Assembly: GCA_029964075.1 (NCBI GenBank)
Contig: CM057133.1
Location: forward strand, 16,578,699-16,642,698
Direction of reading: 5' to 3'
Length of the DNA: 64,000 nt
Source of the DNA: Patiria pectinifera
Taxonomy: Eukaryota; Echinodermata; Asteroidea; Valvatida; Asterinidae
Translations under genes and position numbers: made by a program
In this document: piece by piece, positions 1 through 24,200 of the stretch
How positions within the stretch are numbered: the stretch's first letter is position 1
Layout of the letters: every line of letters begins with the position of its first letter
Notes under the pieces: model-generated
Database searches by the model: none
The model's input: only the letters and a program-made list of their open reading frames with translations
Told to the model about the DNA's origin: nothing

Positions 1-544
1 ACAAACCAATGGACTTGATGTTCATACACTGTAGCTTAATTTGACACTGGGTCCTGGAACAGCCCAATTGGGCTACAAAACGCGCTTTGAACGAGATGAT
101 GTTAATCTGAAAGAACATTTAAAAGTAGGATATAAACATCCACACAACTATTCTTTAAAAATTGGACGTTTTTGTGTTATTCCTGTATAATGCGTGCGAG
201 AACAAATTTCGGGGTCCACTTTTGCGACCCCATAAATTCAAGCTGCTTGGATGCTACTTTGTGATTTCATTCGTAAAGTGTTCGCCTTTTGCGGACATTG
301 AAGAAAACTTATTTTTGTGCATTGGTGATTGGTCACCGCTGTTCCCGAGACACACAACGTGTATATCGTACACTGAGAACGACACGAAAAACATATTTGT
401 ACTCTGTCGTGTCAGATGAAAACAACCAGGTTTTTTTGTGTCTTTTCTCGGGAACGGTAAGACATTAGGTTGGTTTCCTTTCAATCAGATGTTTAAAATA
501 GGCTAAGTGAACGATCCAAAACATTAAATTTTCGGGAATTTCAG
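1..544. other. Non-coding, nothing recognised
   Basis: A/T-rich sequence with two short chance reading frames and a small palindrome (AGCCCAATTGGGCT, about 62-75). No exon, RNA gene or repeat family seen elsewhere in the window was recognised. Confidence 0.4.
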
Positions 545-735
545 GACCTACAATCCTGGCGAAATCTCGCTGGGCCCCCAACCCCCCAGCCCCCGCTCAA
601 TGTTGTCTCTCATTGCGCGGTGTGTGCTCCATCCGCTGAAGAGAACAACATTGAGCGGGGGAGTTGGTGACCGTTGGATGCTAAGGTTATTTCCAAGTGT
701 CCCAACCATTTTGGCCGGGATTGTAGTGCCCCTTT
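545..735. repeat. Small foldback / MITE-like inverted repeat
   Basis: The ends are inverted copies (CTACAATCCTGGC at the left, GGCCGGGATTGTAG at the right). An inner pair, CCCCGCTCAATGTTGTCTCT and AGAGAACAACATTGAGCGGG, also pairs. The whole 190 bp could fold into a hairpin. No coding capacity. Confidence 0.6.
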
Positions 736-2360
736 AAGCTATTCAACCTTTGTCAGTGGGAGTAACATTCTGAAAGTGGTATGTCTTTTTTTTGTTCTCT
801 AGTTCAGTCTCAAGCTAAACATGTGGTGAATACTGAATAGCATTAAATTGGTTCCCAGGCACCCATTTGATGGCACCTGCATGCAGATGGCATGAGGACC
901 AGTCACCGAGTTCAACCCCCCCCCCCCACCCCCTTTGGCTTTAAGAAGATTAGAACTCCAGCTGAGTTCGCAATCAGCTTCTTCTTTTTTTGCTCTCCAG
1001 AGGATTATACCTGGAGGATTCCAGCACATGTGCTAATGGGGGCTAAAGAGGCTTTGTACTGGTATCGGTGGGCAAATCTTGTGTGTAATTGGTAGGCAGT
1101 GGTATAGGGAATGCTGTAGTTTACTCTGAACTTCCTAATCCTTGATTTTCTCTGCGATCCAAAAGACCAACAGTGGCCACTTATTCTTAAAAGCCTTTGT
1201 TTGTATGTTTTCAAGTCAACTTTGTGGCATGTGTTTTAATTTGGAATCCAAGACACTGGAATTTTTTTATAGGATGGAATTTGGGTCGGGGAGAAGTAAA
1301 TTGTATTGGGGTTGTTTTGTTTTTGTCTAATTAGCTTGTGAATTTTGAGAACGTTGAGTGTTTATAAAAGTTATGACGGTGAAGGGAAATCTTCAAAACG
1401 ACTAGAAATTCAATAGAAACTGGCTTTTTAGTGTAATAGATAGAAGACTGATTGAAGGCCCATTCCAAATACCAACCAATTTCTTTTTTAATCCTTTTGA
1501 CCTGGTGACCATCAGATCCACTGTACAAAATCCTTAATCCAGATGTCATTGTCAAGCAGCCTTTTGTACAGCTTAATCCCCTGTAATCTCTAGGATTATA
1601 ACCCCACTCAACATATGAATGCTCTTCTTTTTTTGGCATTACCACCATTGGGTGGGAAAAGGAATAATTAGAACTAAGGGTGTCAGGAGTGATGATTGGT
1701 GTTTTTGAGGAGATGAACATTTTGAAATACTCTCCGACAGAAGTGTACAAGGTAGTCAAGTTCTTCATTTTGTGTAAATTCCATACACCTGCATGAACTG
1801 CACGCCATCAAGGGCATTTTGGAAAATCTAGCATCTCGTGAATGAATCTCACACTGGACCCATTCAAGAAATTTGATCCAAGTGAAACACTTTTGAGTTA
1901 TGACATAGGAACCACAAGGTTTAATATTTGTTCTAAAAAAATTTGAGTTACATGTACATGTATACAGGTGTTGCATTGGTTCCTGTGTTAATGATTTTGT
2001 ACAATTTTTGCATGACATGTGGCAGAAGTGAGGCCTTCCAAAGTCTTATTTTCTAGCATCTATCCCACTCTCATTCCCCATCCATCCCCTCCCCCATCCA
2101 TCCCCACACACCATCCTCCCTCCAGTCTCTGGCAATTGATCCGAGATCCCAATCTCTCAATATTGAGCTCACGGAAAAGAACGAAAAGGGGACGGTATCC
2201 CATCCAAACGGTGCCAGTTAAAACACAATGCTGCAGACACTACTCCCTGAACCCCCAGGAGGCCGGCTGTAAATTACCGGGTCCGACCCCTCTAAGCTGC
2301 CGAGACCGGACTGTCTCTGGGTGCTAAACATTTTTCACTCACTTAAGGTACATGCATAAT
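736..2360. other. Non-coding, nothing recognised
   Basis: A C-run (about 917-927) and pyrimidine-rich stretches (about 2040-2110). Open frames here have no splice support and no family resemblance. No repeats shared with other parts of the window were seen. Confidence 0.4.
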
Positions 2361-3000
2361 GCATGAGGCATGGACACAGTCACACCAGTTGGGTTTTATT
2401 TCTTCACGTCTTTACCCCTTGTCGCACTCTGACGACTCTGCTTCTGTTTTTGTTGTCCTCCTTTCCATCGTCGTCATCGGATGAAGTCGGTAACTTCATA
2501 GCAACCCAGCATCTTCCTCCGACTCCGAGGGACAACAACGGAGTCTGCAGGACTGGGGGAAGATAGAAGTAGATCGAGGGAGAGGAAAAAAAAAAATTAA
2601 AGAGAAGCACGATTGACTGCGTCTTATAAAGAGAGGAAGACACGGAAGCCCAAGGATTTGCACGGCCAGCCATCGCGTCGGCACACTGGAGCCTGCATCC
2701 CGGGGCTAATTGTATTAGCTCGCTGGCTGCCGTACGACGCCGTGCATCTCTCGCCTCTCTCCTGGGAGGTCTTGGCCGGCTCGTGTCCTCTCCTCACCTC
2801 CTTTTGAGCCCCCTCGCCTTGCGCCGGTGACGCCGACGCCGCGTAATGGTATTGTGTGTGTGAGTGACTCAATTTGGTTTGTATTTTTTTCACCGGCAAG
2901 CTCGACTGTTTGCCCATAGCAAAGATGCCTAGGTCCGGAGATCCCATTTATGGGATGCAGTCTTTATCCATCTCTCGCAGCATCATCTTATAAACCCCCC
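2361..3000 (+). promoter_or_regulatory. Candidate promoter / 5' UTR region of RNF38/44
   Basis: This 640-bp stretch is clearly richer in G+C and CpG than its surroundings. It holds a TATAAAG element at 2625-2631 and an ATG in a good context (AAAGATG, ATG at 2925-2927) that opens only 22 codons. The next supported plus-strand exon starts at 7458, so this could be a 5' UTR exon and promoter. No donor site in the right phase could be matched, so this is inference from composition and position. Confidence 0.25.
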
Positions 3001-4009
3001 CCCCCCCCATTCTTCATCTTCGTCGTGATCCGCTTTGTTCTCATCATCTCTCCTCTCTCCCGGAGAAAACCTGTCACCCTTTTCCTTTGTCTACACGGGC
3101 ATGTAGCTCAACGCGTGGTGGTTCACGGAGACCTGATATATCGCATAGCTGATACAGGTTTTACCGCAAGCTGGTACCAGCAACGTGTCGTGGTGGTTAA
3201 CAAGTGTTCTCTCGCTTTTGTCCCCTCCGTACGTTGAGCCAAAATCAGGAGATGTTTCCTTTGTGGTTGGGGCGGGAGGAAAAAAGATAATGCCTGCAAC
3301 ATTAACCAGAAACATGTCTCCTTTGTTGTTTTGGGATATTTTTGAGAGACTCTTTACCATAGTACCGGTACATGTACCCCGGTATGTACTTGCAAAATTG
3401 TCTGTATGGGAAGATACTTTTTTCCCCCCGTAGAAATTCTGCCGTGAAATGTTTTTAATTTGAAAGGTGGTCATGTTGTATCATTAACAACGTTATTGGG
3501 GGGGGGGGAGGGAGAGTGGGATAATACATTTTCTCTTCTCTAAAAAAATTGTCTTAAAGTCTTCTAATAATTAACATACATGTAGCAATGCAGAAAGTCA
3601 TTTCTTACAATATGTTCATGCACACATGTCACATTGTATATTTTTGATGATTGTTGTGCATAAAAGTGTGTTATATGCATACATGTATGTATTTCAGATT
3701 TATATTTAAAATTTAATTTTTTAATCAGTGATGTTACTTTGTTAGGACTTGTCTCACTCTTTTCATCTGCGATGATCCTAAATTCTATAAACACTCAGTT
3801 GCATTCAACAAATGAGTTTAAAGGTGCAGACCAGTCAGAAACATTGTAAGCGTTCAATGCACACTTTTCATGTAACTTCACAAATTTGAAGGGATTTAAT
3901 ACAGCTTTATCTCTACATTGCTGTATTCAACATTTCTAAATTGAAATAAATAAGTAAAAAAGATACATTTTTAATTGGCCCAAATATTTACCCTCCTGCT
4001 ATTTAAAAA
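3001..4009. other. Non-coding; homopolymer runs and a CCGGTACATGTAC motif
   Basis: Contains a C-run near 2996-3008, a G-run near 3499-3508, and the self-complementary string TACCGGTACATGTAC near 3362. This motif recurs through 3.3-6.7 kb. No gene was recognised. Confidence 0.4.
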
Positions 4010-4297
4010 GTCACAGACAGTCAAAATTTCCATCCACTTCCCCTGCTATACTTTTAACACAGGCTAGTCACCAGCAGTCAGACTGTATGTCAGGCAAGCA
4101 CTGTGACTAGTCAAACTCAGTCAGCAGACCATGAACAGACAAAGCAGGCAAGTTGTGGGCACAGCTGGCTTATCAATTACCCACAGCCAAAGCAGAGTTG
4201 TATCAAGTTACATGAACAGTCACAGCCAGTCAATATTGCTTTATGTAGGCTGGGAATTCTTAACTGTTAAAAACAGTCATTTGTTTGATTTTGACTG
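4010..4297 (+). repeat. Dispersed repeat, copy 1 of pair (other at 17154-17431)
   Basis: Shares long interrupted blocks in the same order with 17154-17431: ACACAGGCT.GTCACCA, GGCACAGCTGGCTTATCA, CACAGCCAGTCAAT and AACTGTTAAAAACAGTCA. It carries many CAGTC/GACTG motifs. Probably a short non-autonomous element. Confidence 0.6.
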
Positions 4298-4958
4298 AAA
4301 GGACTACTTGGCATAGAAATGTACGGTATGTTTCCATAGGAGGGTCTCAAAATGAAAACCTAATTGTGCAGTATATTTACGCAATCTACACTCCAGTTTT
4401 ATTTTACAAAGCATCAAATATGTCAACATGATTTACATCAAAGCTTTGGGAGCACTTGTGTACTTGATGACCGAGAAAAAAAATTTCGGATTATTTTCAA
4501 AAACAATCAGATTGGCCCTTTAATACCAAAGCGCATGTCGTGCCTGCATGCCGTTGTTATCTCGTATGCCATACAGCGTATGCCAGACTACACGCATTTC
4601 CTTTGATGCAATCTCGCCGACAAAAGATGTGAACACCTGTGGCTGCTGGACTAGTTCCCAGCGTTCCACTCCGCAAAATATGATAATTTATTAAAAAAAG
4701 AGTATACATTCAAAGTCAACACAAACCTACATATGTACATCCATGAGTTTGAAAGTTGTTTTTGTGTTTCTGGGTTTCATGGTTAACAAGCAGTGGGGTT
4801 TGACAAAATAATATTTCCTAAATTAAAAACATTTTTTTTGGTTGCATATTTACATTCAAATGCACAACTACATGTATACGTGTGTACATTTGTCATTCTA
4901 TAGATTTGGGGTCCATTTTTTCCCCTGCCCCTGTTACATTTGACATCTTTGATTTTAT
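4298..4958. other. Non-coding, nothing recognised
   Basis: A/T-rich, with one chance frame (4364-4606) that has no splice sites or family resemblance. Confidence 0.4.
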
Positions 4959-5100
4959 AATAAGCCTCTGTACTGATGACGTCACACTTTGTTTACATGT
5001 GCACTTTCCTATGGAGCCAGTGGGGGCCCACGGTCCACTGAGCACCATAGGAAAGCACACACGTAAACAAAGTGTGACGTCATCAGTACAGAGGCTTATT
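4959..5100. repeat. Near-perfect foldback (142 bp)
   Basis: Left arm 4959-5020 and right arm 5041-5100 are inverted copies (AATAAGCCTCTGTACTGATG at the left, its complement at the right) around a loop of about 20 bp. Both arms contain TGACGTCA, a CRE-type palindrome. Typical of a young hairpin MITE. Confidence 0.8.
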
Positions 5101-5358
5101 CTAATGCACTCCTTAATGCAGTCGTCCTCGAAGAGTGTTTATGAATCTCAAACTACAATGTACCTACATGTATCCCAACAAATAAAGAACTGTCATTCTT
5201 AATGATATTTGAATGCAAATTGCAAAGTACCAAGGTAACAAGGACAGGATAAATGTCACATTTGGGCCCTACATTTTATGGAATGACCCACAAACAGGAA
5301 GCTGTGTGTAAAAAGAGACAACAGATCCACATACACAAATACTGCATGCTTGCATAGA

Positions 5359-6163
5359 TGGGTCATTCCACCGGGTTGGGAAGCAGTGCATGTTACATCC
5401 ATATATTTGGTTATATTATTAAAAGTATCAATGCATTCTAAACAATTGCTCAACATAATATTTGTCTTAAGGGTGTTTCAATACTTTAGAAAGTTTGAAA
5501 TCATTTGAAAGTACTTTGACAAAAATATGAGCAAAAATTTATTAATTCGGATGTAACATTGACACTGTGTCAATGTTACATCCAAATATTCTTTTTTTGC
5601 CATTTTTTACACGTATGTAAAATATTACCCAAACTGACATTGCATATTTACAACTGGACACCTAAGCACCAAGAAAAGCTTTTGTTTTGGTATAGTCAGG
5701 GTTCAAATATAGCAGAAACAATACCTCAAGTGTGGATGTAACGGTGTAAAAATCACTCAATGGAAGTGTGACATTGGGTTTTACACCGTGTCAATGTTAC
5801 ATCCACACAACCAAGCTATCATTTCTGCTCCATTTGATACCTGACTACCGTAACAAAAGCTTTTCTTATTGTGTTGCATGTATAGTAAGAAGTACGCAAA
5901 GTGAATTTGGGTGATGTTTCGCAGAATAAAAAAAAAAAGGCACAAATGTCACATTTGGACGTAACACTGACACGGTGTCAATGTTACATCCAAAATGACA
6001 TTTTTTGCTCATATTTTTGGCCAAATACCGGTACATTGAAATCATTTCCAACTTGCTGCAGTCGTGAAACATCCAACAACAAATATTATGTAGAGCAACT
6101 GCTAGATATTTGTTAATATGGTCATATGTCACACATTGTTCCCCAACCCGGTGGAATGACCTA
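5359..6163. repeat. MITE-like element with nested palindromes
   Basis: Terminal inverted repeats GGTCATTCCACCGGGTTGGG (5361-5380) and the complement at 6141-6160 bound about 800 bp. Inside are three hairpins with the core GATGTAACATTGACAC / GTGTCAATGTTACATC, centred near 5565, 5760 and 5975. No transposase frame is visible. Confidence 0.75.
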
Positions 6164-6778
6164 GATACAAAGTACATAATTTGTACCGGTACATGAACTG
6201 ATACTGTATCATTGTATGTGTAAAAAATGTTTACATGATGTACAACATAAACGATGATAGCATCAGTAGTTGGCTAAAAAAAAAATCAGTAACATTGTGA
6301 TGGGTACACAGTACCTGTATGTACATGTACTCTACCCAAAACTCCTTTACTTTAGACTGACCTTTTTTTAACCCTGCAGGATTTTTGACCCTCGAACAAG
6401 GGACTGTACTGTGCGCTACTCCATACGAATGACACACTGCACCCGTGGGGGTGTGTTCATGTACAGTGTACCATTGCTAATTTGTGTCAGGCTGCATATA
6501 TACATGTACATTGTACATATGTACATGTAAAGTCATTTAGAATACAGTAAATTTGTTGAACAACTGATTCTTCGTCACATTATTCCTCCAAGCTTAGTGT
6601 AAGAACTACACGTACCTGAACATATACCGGTACATGTAAACGAAGTCAATATGAATGAATTGTTAATGGACACTTTCATGTACATTGTTTACTAGATTTC
6701 TGCTGGTCATACATGTAATTCTCATATTGTTTTTCTTTGTTATCTTTGAAATTTTAATTGGGGATTTTTAAAATCAGA
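6164..6778. other. Non-coding, rich in TACATGTA-type palindromes
   Basis: Repeated TACATGTACA and ACCGGTACATG strings (for example 6184, 6325, 6503 and 6625). No gene or element boundary was recognised. Confidence 0.4.
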
Positions 6779-7305
6779 TTAAAGGGAAAATACAACATTT
6801 GCAAACATCAAAAAATAAAACTACCAAATCATTTTGAAATACCTTGCTGGACTGTTAGTGAATGACAGTGTAAAGCATCCTGTAAAATCATGGCACCTGG
6901 TATACTGTCATTTTCAAGAAAAGTGGTATTTTTGCATCAATTTCCAATGCTGATCGGCCGATCAGCGTTGGAAAAAACTGGCTTTTTTTCAAATACTGGC
7001 CCCAGTTGACCATCGCACTTGTTTGCAATCGATTACACACATATGAACGGGTACAAGCCAGCTAGACTGGTTCCCTGACCTTACAATTCCCCAATGTATG
7101 TAAACTGCTCTGTTTCTTCTTAAATGGAGTCAGGGAACCAGACTACAGGAAAATGATTGTTTTTCTTGGTTTTTATAGCATTTTCGAACCCAAAACCTCA
7201 AAAAAGTCAGTGTAACTATATTTGCTATATATTTCCAACCCCCAATTCCATCCATTTCTTAAAATTACAGCAAAAGCAAATGATGTACATGTATATTCCC
7301 TTTAA
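6779..7305 (+). repeat. TTAA-flanked MITE, copy 1 (527 bp)
   Basis: Flanked by TTAA on both sides. The ends are inverted copies (left AGGGAAAATACAACATTTGC, right GCAAATG..GTA.ATTCCCT). A central palindrome, GCTGATCGGCCGATCAGC, lies near 6950-6967. Other copies are at 54059-54585 (same orientation), 44482-44985 and 59524-60068 (reverse). The TTAA target and lack of coding suggest a piggyBac-type non-autonomous element. Confidence 0.8.
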
Positions 7306-7457
7306 ATTTCATTTACTCTGTTTATATCGAACTGTGTTTATGCCCGTAATTGCAGACTATAAATTTATGCCAAATAATACAAGGCAGACAAATATCAAGG
7401 AACCTAAATTCAAATCATTTACCCTGTTTTTGGTCTCTTCTTTTTTTTCTTCCGCAG

Positions 7458-18232
<10,775 letters not shown>

Positions 18233-21200
18233 ACGCCAGGTGAGGAGCGGGGCGCCCCCTGGAGTCAGGACGTTAGTCGCCAACCGACGCTCGTCCGGAG
18301 AAGTTTCACTTTTCTCGAATCATCGTCTACTTTGTTTTTCTTGAAATAGCGGGTATTGCATCAAAAGTTGTGTTACCGTCGTCGAGGGACGTGTGGTGTT
18401 TACACGAATCATTTACACTTCTCAGTATGTTTTTTTTTTTTGTACTTTCAGGTATTTTTTTTTTCCTTTTTTGATTTGAAATCACATTGATTTTTTTGTT
18501 GTGCCTTAATATTACTCTGTGTGAGTTTTTTCATGTCAGGTATTTCATAATCGTTTTTCAATGGCATTTTTTCTTCTCGTTTATCACAATTGTCGATTGA
18601 TCATTCTCTTTAAATAATCTATCTCTACCACTCTTTCTATGTAACATTGTTTGTGTTTTTTTGGGCTTGTATTTTGATTTCACGTTCAGTGAATTTGCAT
18701 TTCAATTCTTGGATCTTTCACAGTAAAAATTTTCAAAGGCCTTAATTGGGAAAAAAAAGTGTTTACCGTAGCCAAGGCATTCGATGGTAGAAGCATGACA
18801 TTTAGAGCCATAGAATGCTGTAAAATCTACCACAAACAAAAATACTGTTCATTGCATGTTCTGTGTTTATACAATGTACAACATTTCCCTTGGGCTGTGT
18901 TCTAGCTCTTAACCAATGTCAATGCCTGGCACAGGTTTTCTTCAGCAAGTGTCCTCGTGCGTACAGTTTTTTGGACTTTCAGCTCTTACAACATTTGTAG
19001 TTAAAACAAAAAAGAAGTAATAACTTAACTAAAGTCATCTTGAACTTCCAATGTGCCTGGCCGTAGGGTAGAGGGCAGTGCTGTTTTTTGGGTAAACATG
19101 TACATGTATAAGTCTGGTGGTGTGGGTTTTTATCAAGTAGGACCGTTGTCACTTTTGCGGACATGTTGTCACTTTCTCTCTCTTTACGTGGTCTCTTTGA
19201 ATCAATGTTAAATAGAAATAACCATCGTTAAACACACAGCTCGACGTTAACCACGCAATCCGTAGTTTAGCCAATCGGAAATGATCTTATATAGCGTCAG
19301 ACCAGTCGGTCCTTGTTAAAATAGAGGCTAGCAGGAATGTGGTGCCCGCCTCCCCCCTTGATGTTAATGGACTCTTCTGAGACTTTTGAGAAGGGATCAC
19401 CCATTTATTCCAAGGGGGGTTGTTGGTATTGCACTTCATAGTGACTAAGAGGTGGTAGAGCAGAGAATTTTTTGTGTGAAATTTAGTCCTTTTTTTGTGA
19501 TAATTAACTTTTCGATGTGTATTATGCGACTTTTGTTGAAAAACTAAAAAAAAAAAAAAATTTGAAAAAAAAAAATTTGATGAACTTCTATTTGCGATTA
19601 ACCAAACTATAGTATTCTTTAAAATATTTCCATTTAATACTGCATTTATATCATCGTTGTCATTTTTGTTGCCTTTTTGCGGGAATATATCGTTTTTTTA
19701 TTTTAATTTGTACTCGTTTTTGTTTTTTTGGGGAAAACAGAAAAAAAAATACTCTAGAGAGAAATGCTTTGAATTAACAACTTATATAGATTGTATTTAT
19801 GCAATAGTTACACACGTGAGGTGCTTTTTTTATAGGAGTCTTTACGAAAACTTTGAATCTTTGCAGGATGTTTGTGTGCGCGTGTGTGGTAGTGGGAGTG
19901 CATGCGTGTGTGGGAGTGCGTAGTGCTCTGTAATTGCAACCAGTGTTTGCTGAAGTTTAATCTTCGAAATTTATAAAACAGTAGTGGATGCTAATTAGAA
20001 TAAAAAGAGTTCAAAGTTCAAATGTCTCAGGGTCATATGTGTACTTTAAAAAAAACCTTAACAGCTTTGTGGCAACATTTACGTCTTTAGTCTTTTTTTT
20101 TTTTGCTTTTTGTATTCCACCTTGTACTTGATCTTTTATTTATAATTTTTTTTAGTTTGTTGATTCTTTTTGACAAGATTCATGACGTGATCTCTTATAT
20201 ACACGTATGTAGCTGTTTACAAGTAACCAGGCAGTATGAATTGTTTTGTTTATCGTACCATTCCAACTTTTACTGTGGGAGTTATATTTGTCAGTTCACT
20301 TCAGTGCCGAAAGTCGTTTCACTGGTAACCGTGTCTTCAAACGTGAGTGCATGCTAGTTACATGTAGAGTTGTGGCCTGGTATCCAGTAGAAAAGTTTGT
20401 TTCCATTTGCAGAAGTTGCCGTGGTTAAAAATCGGTCCAATTTTTTGAAATATTCAAGCATTCCTTTTTCGTTTGTGATTGAGTTCAATTCATTTTTTGA
20501 CTTGATTTCATTCCTTTTTTTGGATTTTTTTTTTAAATTTCTGTTTACTGTCACGTCTGTTCCTCAAATCATAATCATGAGATTTTTTTCCTCATTTTTA
20601 TGCAGCTTTCCAAAATTATAAAAAAGAAAAAACCTCATTCTTAGAGCGCCAACCTTGATGGGGGCTGTTCTATATCAAACGCCTTGACACTTTAAGAATG
20701 AGGTTGCAGAAAAACAAAAACAAAAAAAACAACCTCAACTAAGTGTATATGCCTTTGTATGAACCTTGAGTGGAATTTAAAGTTGCAAGAACGTTCGCTG
20801 TTTTATAGGATATGGATACAGTGATTCATATTGAGTGAATCCAGCTATTTCTGCTGTAAAAAAAAATATGCCTAGTTGGTATTATTGTACGTGTACATTT
20901 AAGGTTTCTTCAGGGACCAAATGCGATAACGGTTTGTTTTGGGGAATTTTTTGTTTTGTTTTCATTGTAACTTGAGAAAATATAGTATACCAGTGTGCCT
21001 ATAGAACGTTGTTTAGATAGACGTCGGTTTTTTAGTCGTGCATTATCTTGTACTCCGTGAGTAAATCTTTAACTTTTGCTACTGTTTAACAATTCCACTA
21101 AGACAATCTGTTTTACTAGAAATTCATCCTGTTTTGGGCTGGTTTTTTTTTTTTTAATATTCAAACCTGCCCAAGTTTCGTATTTTTTGTGACTAACATT

Positions 21201-24200
21201 TTTGTTTTGTTTTGTAATCTCAAAACGATTTCTGAAATTTTGCAGTCGGTTTCCATATGGATTTTTGTGTGCAAATCATTACAGGATTTCATTTACATTT
21301 ATTTTTTTTTCTGACAAAAACAAATTCCACTGCTTCGTTGTTTTTGCTTACATTTATTTTTGTGACTCTCGGCCACCTTGCACTCTAATGTTCATTTGAA
21401 ATTTTAAAAAAAATTACATAATTTTTAGCATTCTCACTAATGAGCCAATAACAATGTCCAGATACTGTCAGGTGACGAAATTCCAGCCAATCACCTTAAA
21501 GGAAATTTTCTTTCCATGGGTGTTTTTTTTATAAATTTTTCTAATCAATCAATGACAAAATCACTTTCAATAGCCAGTGAGGGTGCAACTAAAATACTAC
21601 AACCATTAATTTGGACGCTGTTCATTTGAACAATTAATTCCTATAAGCTGCACAAAGTTCACGTGTCGGAGACAAAAAAAAGGGAATTTGTGAAGTCTTT
21701 TATAATTCCAGAAAAAAAAAAATTGAAGCAGCACAAAATTAAAAAGGCATTTGACACAAAGCCAAAAATGAAGATAACCAGTCACATTAACAGTTTTACC
21801 TTGATGGTTGAATTTTTTTTGGCTGTTACTTAAACACTCCCTAAACACGTTCTACATGTGAATCGGCATGCAAGCACGAACGCGACTAAAAAGCAGACAG
21901 TAGATTTTCCCCTGATAAAAAGTTACTCCCATTTGCAGTTAAAAAAAAAAAGTCCCAACAAATTTGATTCACTTATATTTTTTGACTGAAAATTTGGAGT
22001 TCCTTTTTTTCAAAACAACCCTGACTTTTTGAATTCACTCCAACTGTAAACTCAGTTCGCATGTATCCCCTCAAATGGTTAAAAAAAAGAAAAAGTTGGG
22101 AGAGACCATTGGAGCAGATGTTGGAATGTTTTTTGTGTACTTTCGGCGCCTGATGCTGACGCGAAGACACAACTGGTTTGAGCCCACTCGGAATACAAAT
22201 TAGTCGTGCGTACTTGCACCACACGCTCGCAAGCCAGTACGCGAACCCAGCGTGTTCTCTCACTGAAGCTTTCGAAAGTGCTAAAAAAAAACCCACTTTT
22301 TACTGTTCATACACGGAGTGCATAACCTTTGTGCTGACTCACATGTAGTAAACTGTTAAAGAAAAGGGCAAAACGGTTTAACCATCAGGTAACCACTGGT
22401 AATGTGACGGTAACTTGACGGTAACTTTAACGGTAACTTGCGTCCAACACAAGAAGAGTCTTTTTAGAAGGCGGGACCATTTGACCACCTCTAAATTTGA
22501 AAGCAATAGGTGCTAGTATAACGCACCTCACCTTCTTCCAACTAATTGTTTCCTTTTTTATTTTACTGCCACTGCTTAAAAAAAAAAAATAGATAATTTT
22601 TGATACCACTTCCATTTATTAGTGTGCCAGTATGTGTGTGTGCATTTATTTATAATAATAATAGTATTATCATTCTTAGTATTCGAATTTGCTTAGCTGA
22701 ATTAATAACCATTCATATGCCGGTATATTATGTATATTTTTTTTGTTTTGCCTTTTAAATTTTTTTTTTGTTGTGTGTGCCAAAGCAATGCATTCAATAC
22801 TTTTGAGCTTTTGACCAATAAATTCCTTTTCTTTTTTTTTTTTTATATACTTTTTTCCCCTCCTTGTGTTGCTGAAACATTCACTTATTGCTGAAACATT
22901 CATCTTATTATTGCTGGAACATTCATTTATGGCATTATTGAAAAAAAAAAGCTTGATTTTTTACAATATTCCCAATTCATGACAAAGGACGAGGGGAAAA
23001 TATTCCTTTAATCTAATCACAAATTTCAATTCCTCTTGGGTTTTTTGTTGGTTCTCCAAACACCGAGTTTTGCCACGTTCCTGCTATATTTGCATTTAAA
23101 TGGCTGCCTTTTTGGGGGGTTAGTATTACCAACGAAAATTTAACCATTTCGGTTTTGCCCCATTATATTGAATTCTTCCTATAACTATGCAGCTTTTTGC
23201 ATTCATAATGTTCTGGGGACCTTTCATGTTTTTTTTAAATCAAAATTGCTCCATCAAATTTTAAGAGTTTTTTAAGAGAAAAAGAGACGATTACTGTTAT
23301 CGCTTCGCATACAAAAGCTTTATTGCCAAATTCGTTAACGTTTTGTTCAGCTTCTGAATTTGCTCGTCTGTTGCTATGGCGATGTGTCATCTTCTGCTTG
23401 GGGATTTTTTTTTTGCCCATTAGCCGCCCGGATATGTTTGCCAGCATCTCTGCATGCCATCTTGGTATCGTTTTGATGTGTTGGTCAGACTCTCCAAGTG
23501 GTCTAGCATATATTCTCATCATAATCACCCCCCAAAAAATGAAAAAAATAAAAAAATAAATGTGTGCATGTTACTGCGCATATATCTCCTTCATGCTTTG
23601 GCGATATCTTATTATTCAAGCATAGAAACACATGTACAGACTTTGTTTTTGGTGTATAATTTTCTCATCCAATATTGCATCCGAAATGTTTGTGGAGTTG
23701 ACAACGGGAACGTAACAGTGTTTTGTTTTGTGTGGTGATCATGTTTATGTTAGTTTGATCGGCCTTTGTTTTGCTTAGTATTACGGTTCGTATAGGGGAC
23801 TTCGACTCAAAATGTCTTCGATGTTGGGATGGAAGTAACTTATGCTCCACTTGTCCTATGCACTCGTGTCACACAGAGCAATTATCATTAAGTGGCTTTT
23901 CAAGTTTTTGTTTTTGTTTATCTTGTCGCTACCTCATTATCCGTATTTGTAAAATAAAATATTGGGAACAGCACTGCGTAACAAGAATATTTGTCACGGT
24001 TGGTTTTCATTTTCTGTTGATTAAATTTTTTTTTTTAAGTGTATTTACACTTTTGAATTGATGTCTGATGCAGTGTATCTCCGCCTTTATATGTAGGGAA
24101 TTTGTAATATTTATGCATGATATTCGGGGAAAATTGACAAGCTGTGTAGATCATTAAAACATTCTGTTTAGAAGCTAGACATGTTTTTCCTCCAAATCTG

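Noticed and set aside
1331..2018. Minus-strand frames of 145 and 111 codons
   Set aside because: Length is plausible, but no motif, no splice support and A/T-rich codon use that matches the surrounding non-coding DNA.
2019..2327. Plus-strand frame of 102 codons
   Set aside because: Pyrimidine-rich low-complexity sequence with no splice context, no conserved motif and no link in phase to RNF38/44.
2925..2990. Short ATG frame (MPRSGDPIYGMQ...) as the RNF38/44 start
   Set aside because: The start context is good, but it closes after 22 codons and no in-phase GT donor was found. It is kept only as part of the candidate 5' region.
2950..3237. Frame of 95 codons as a first coding exon of RNF38/44
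   Set aside because: No donor site in the phase required by the exon at 7458, and the sequence does not resemble the family N-terminus.
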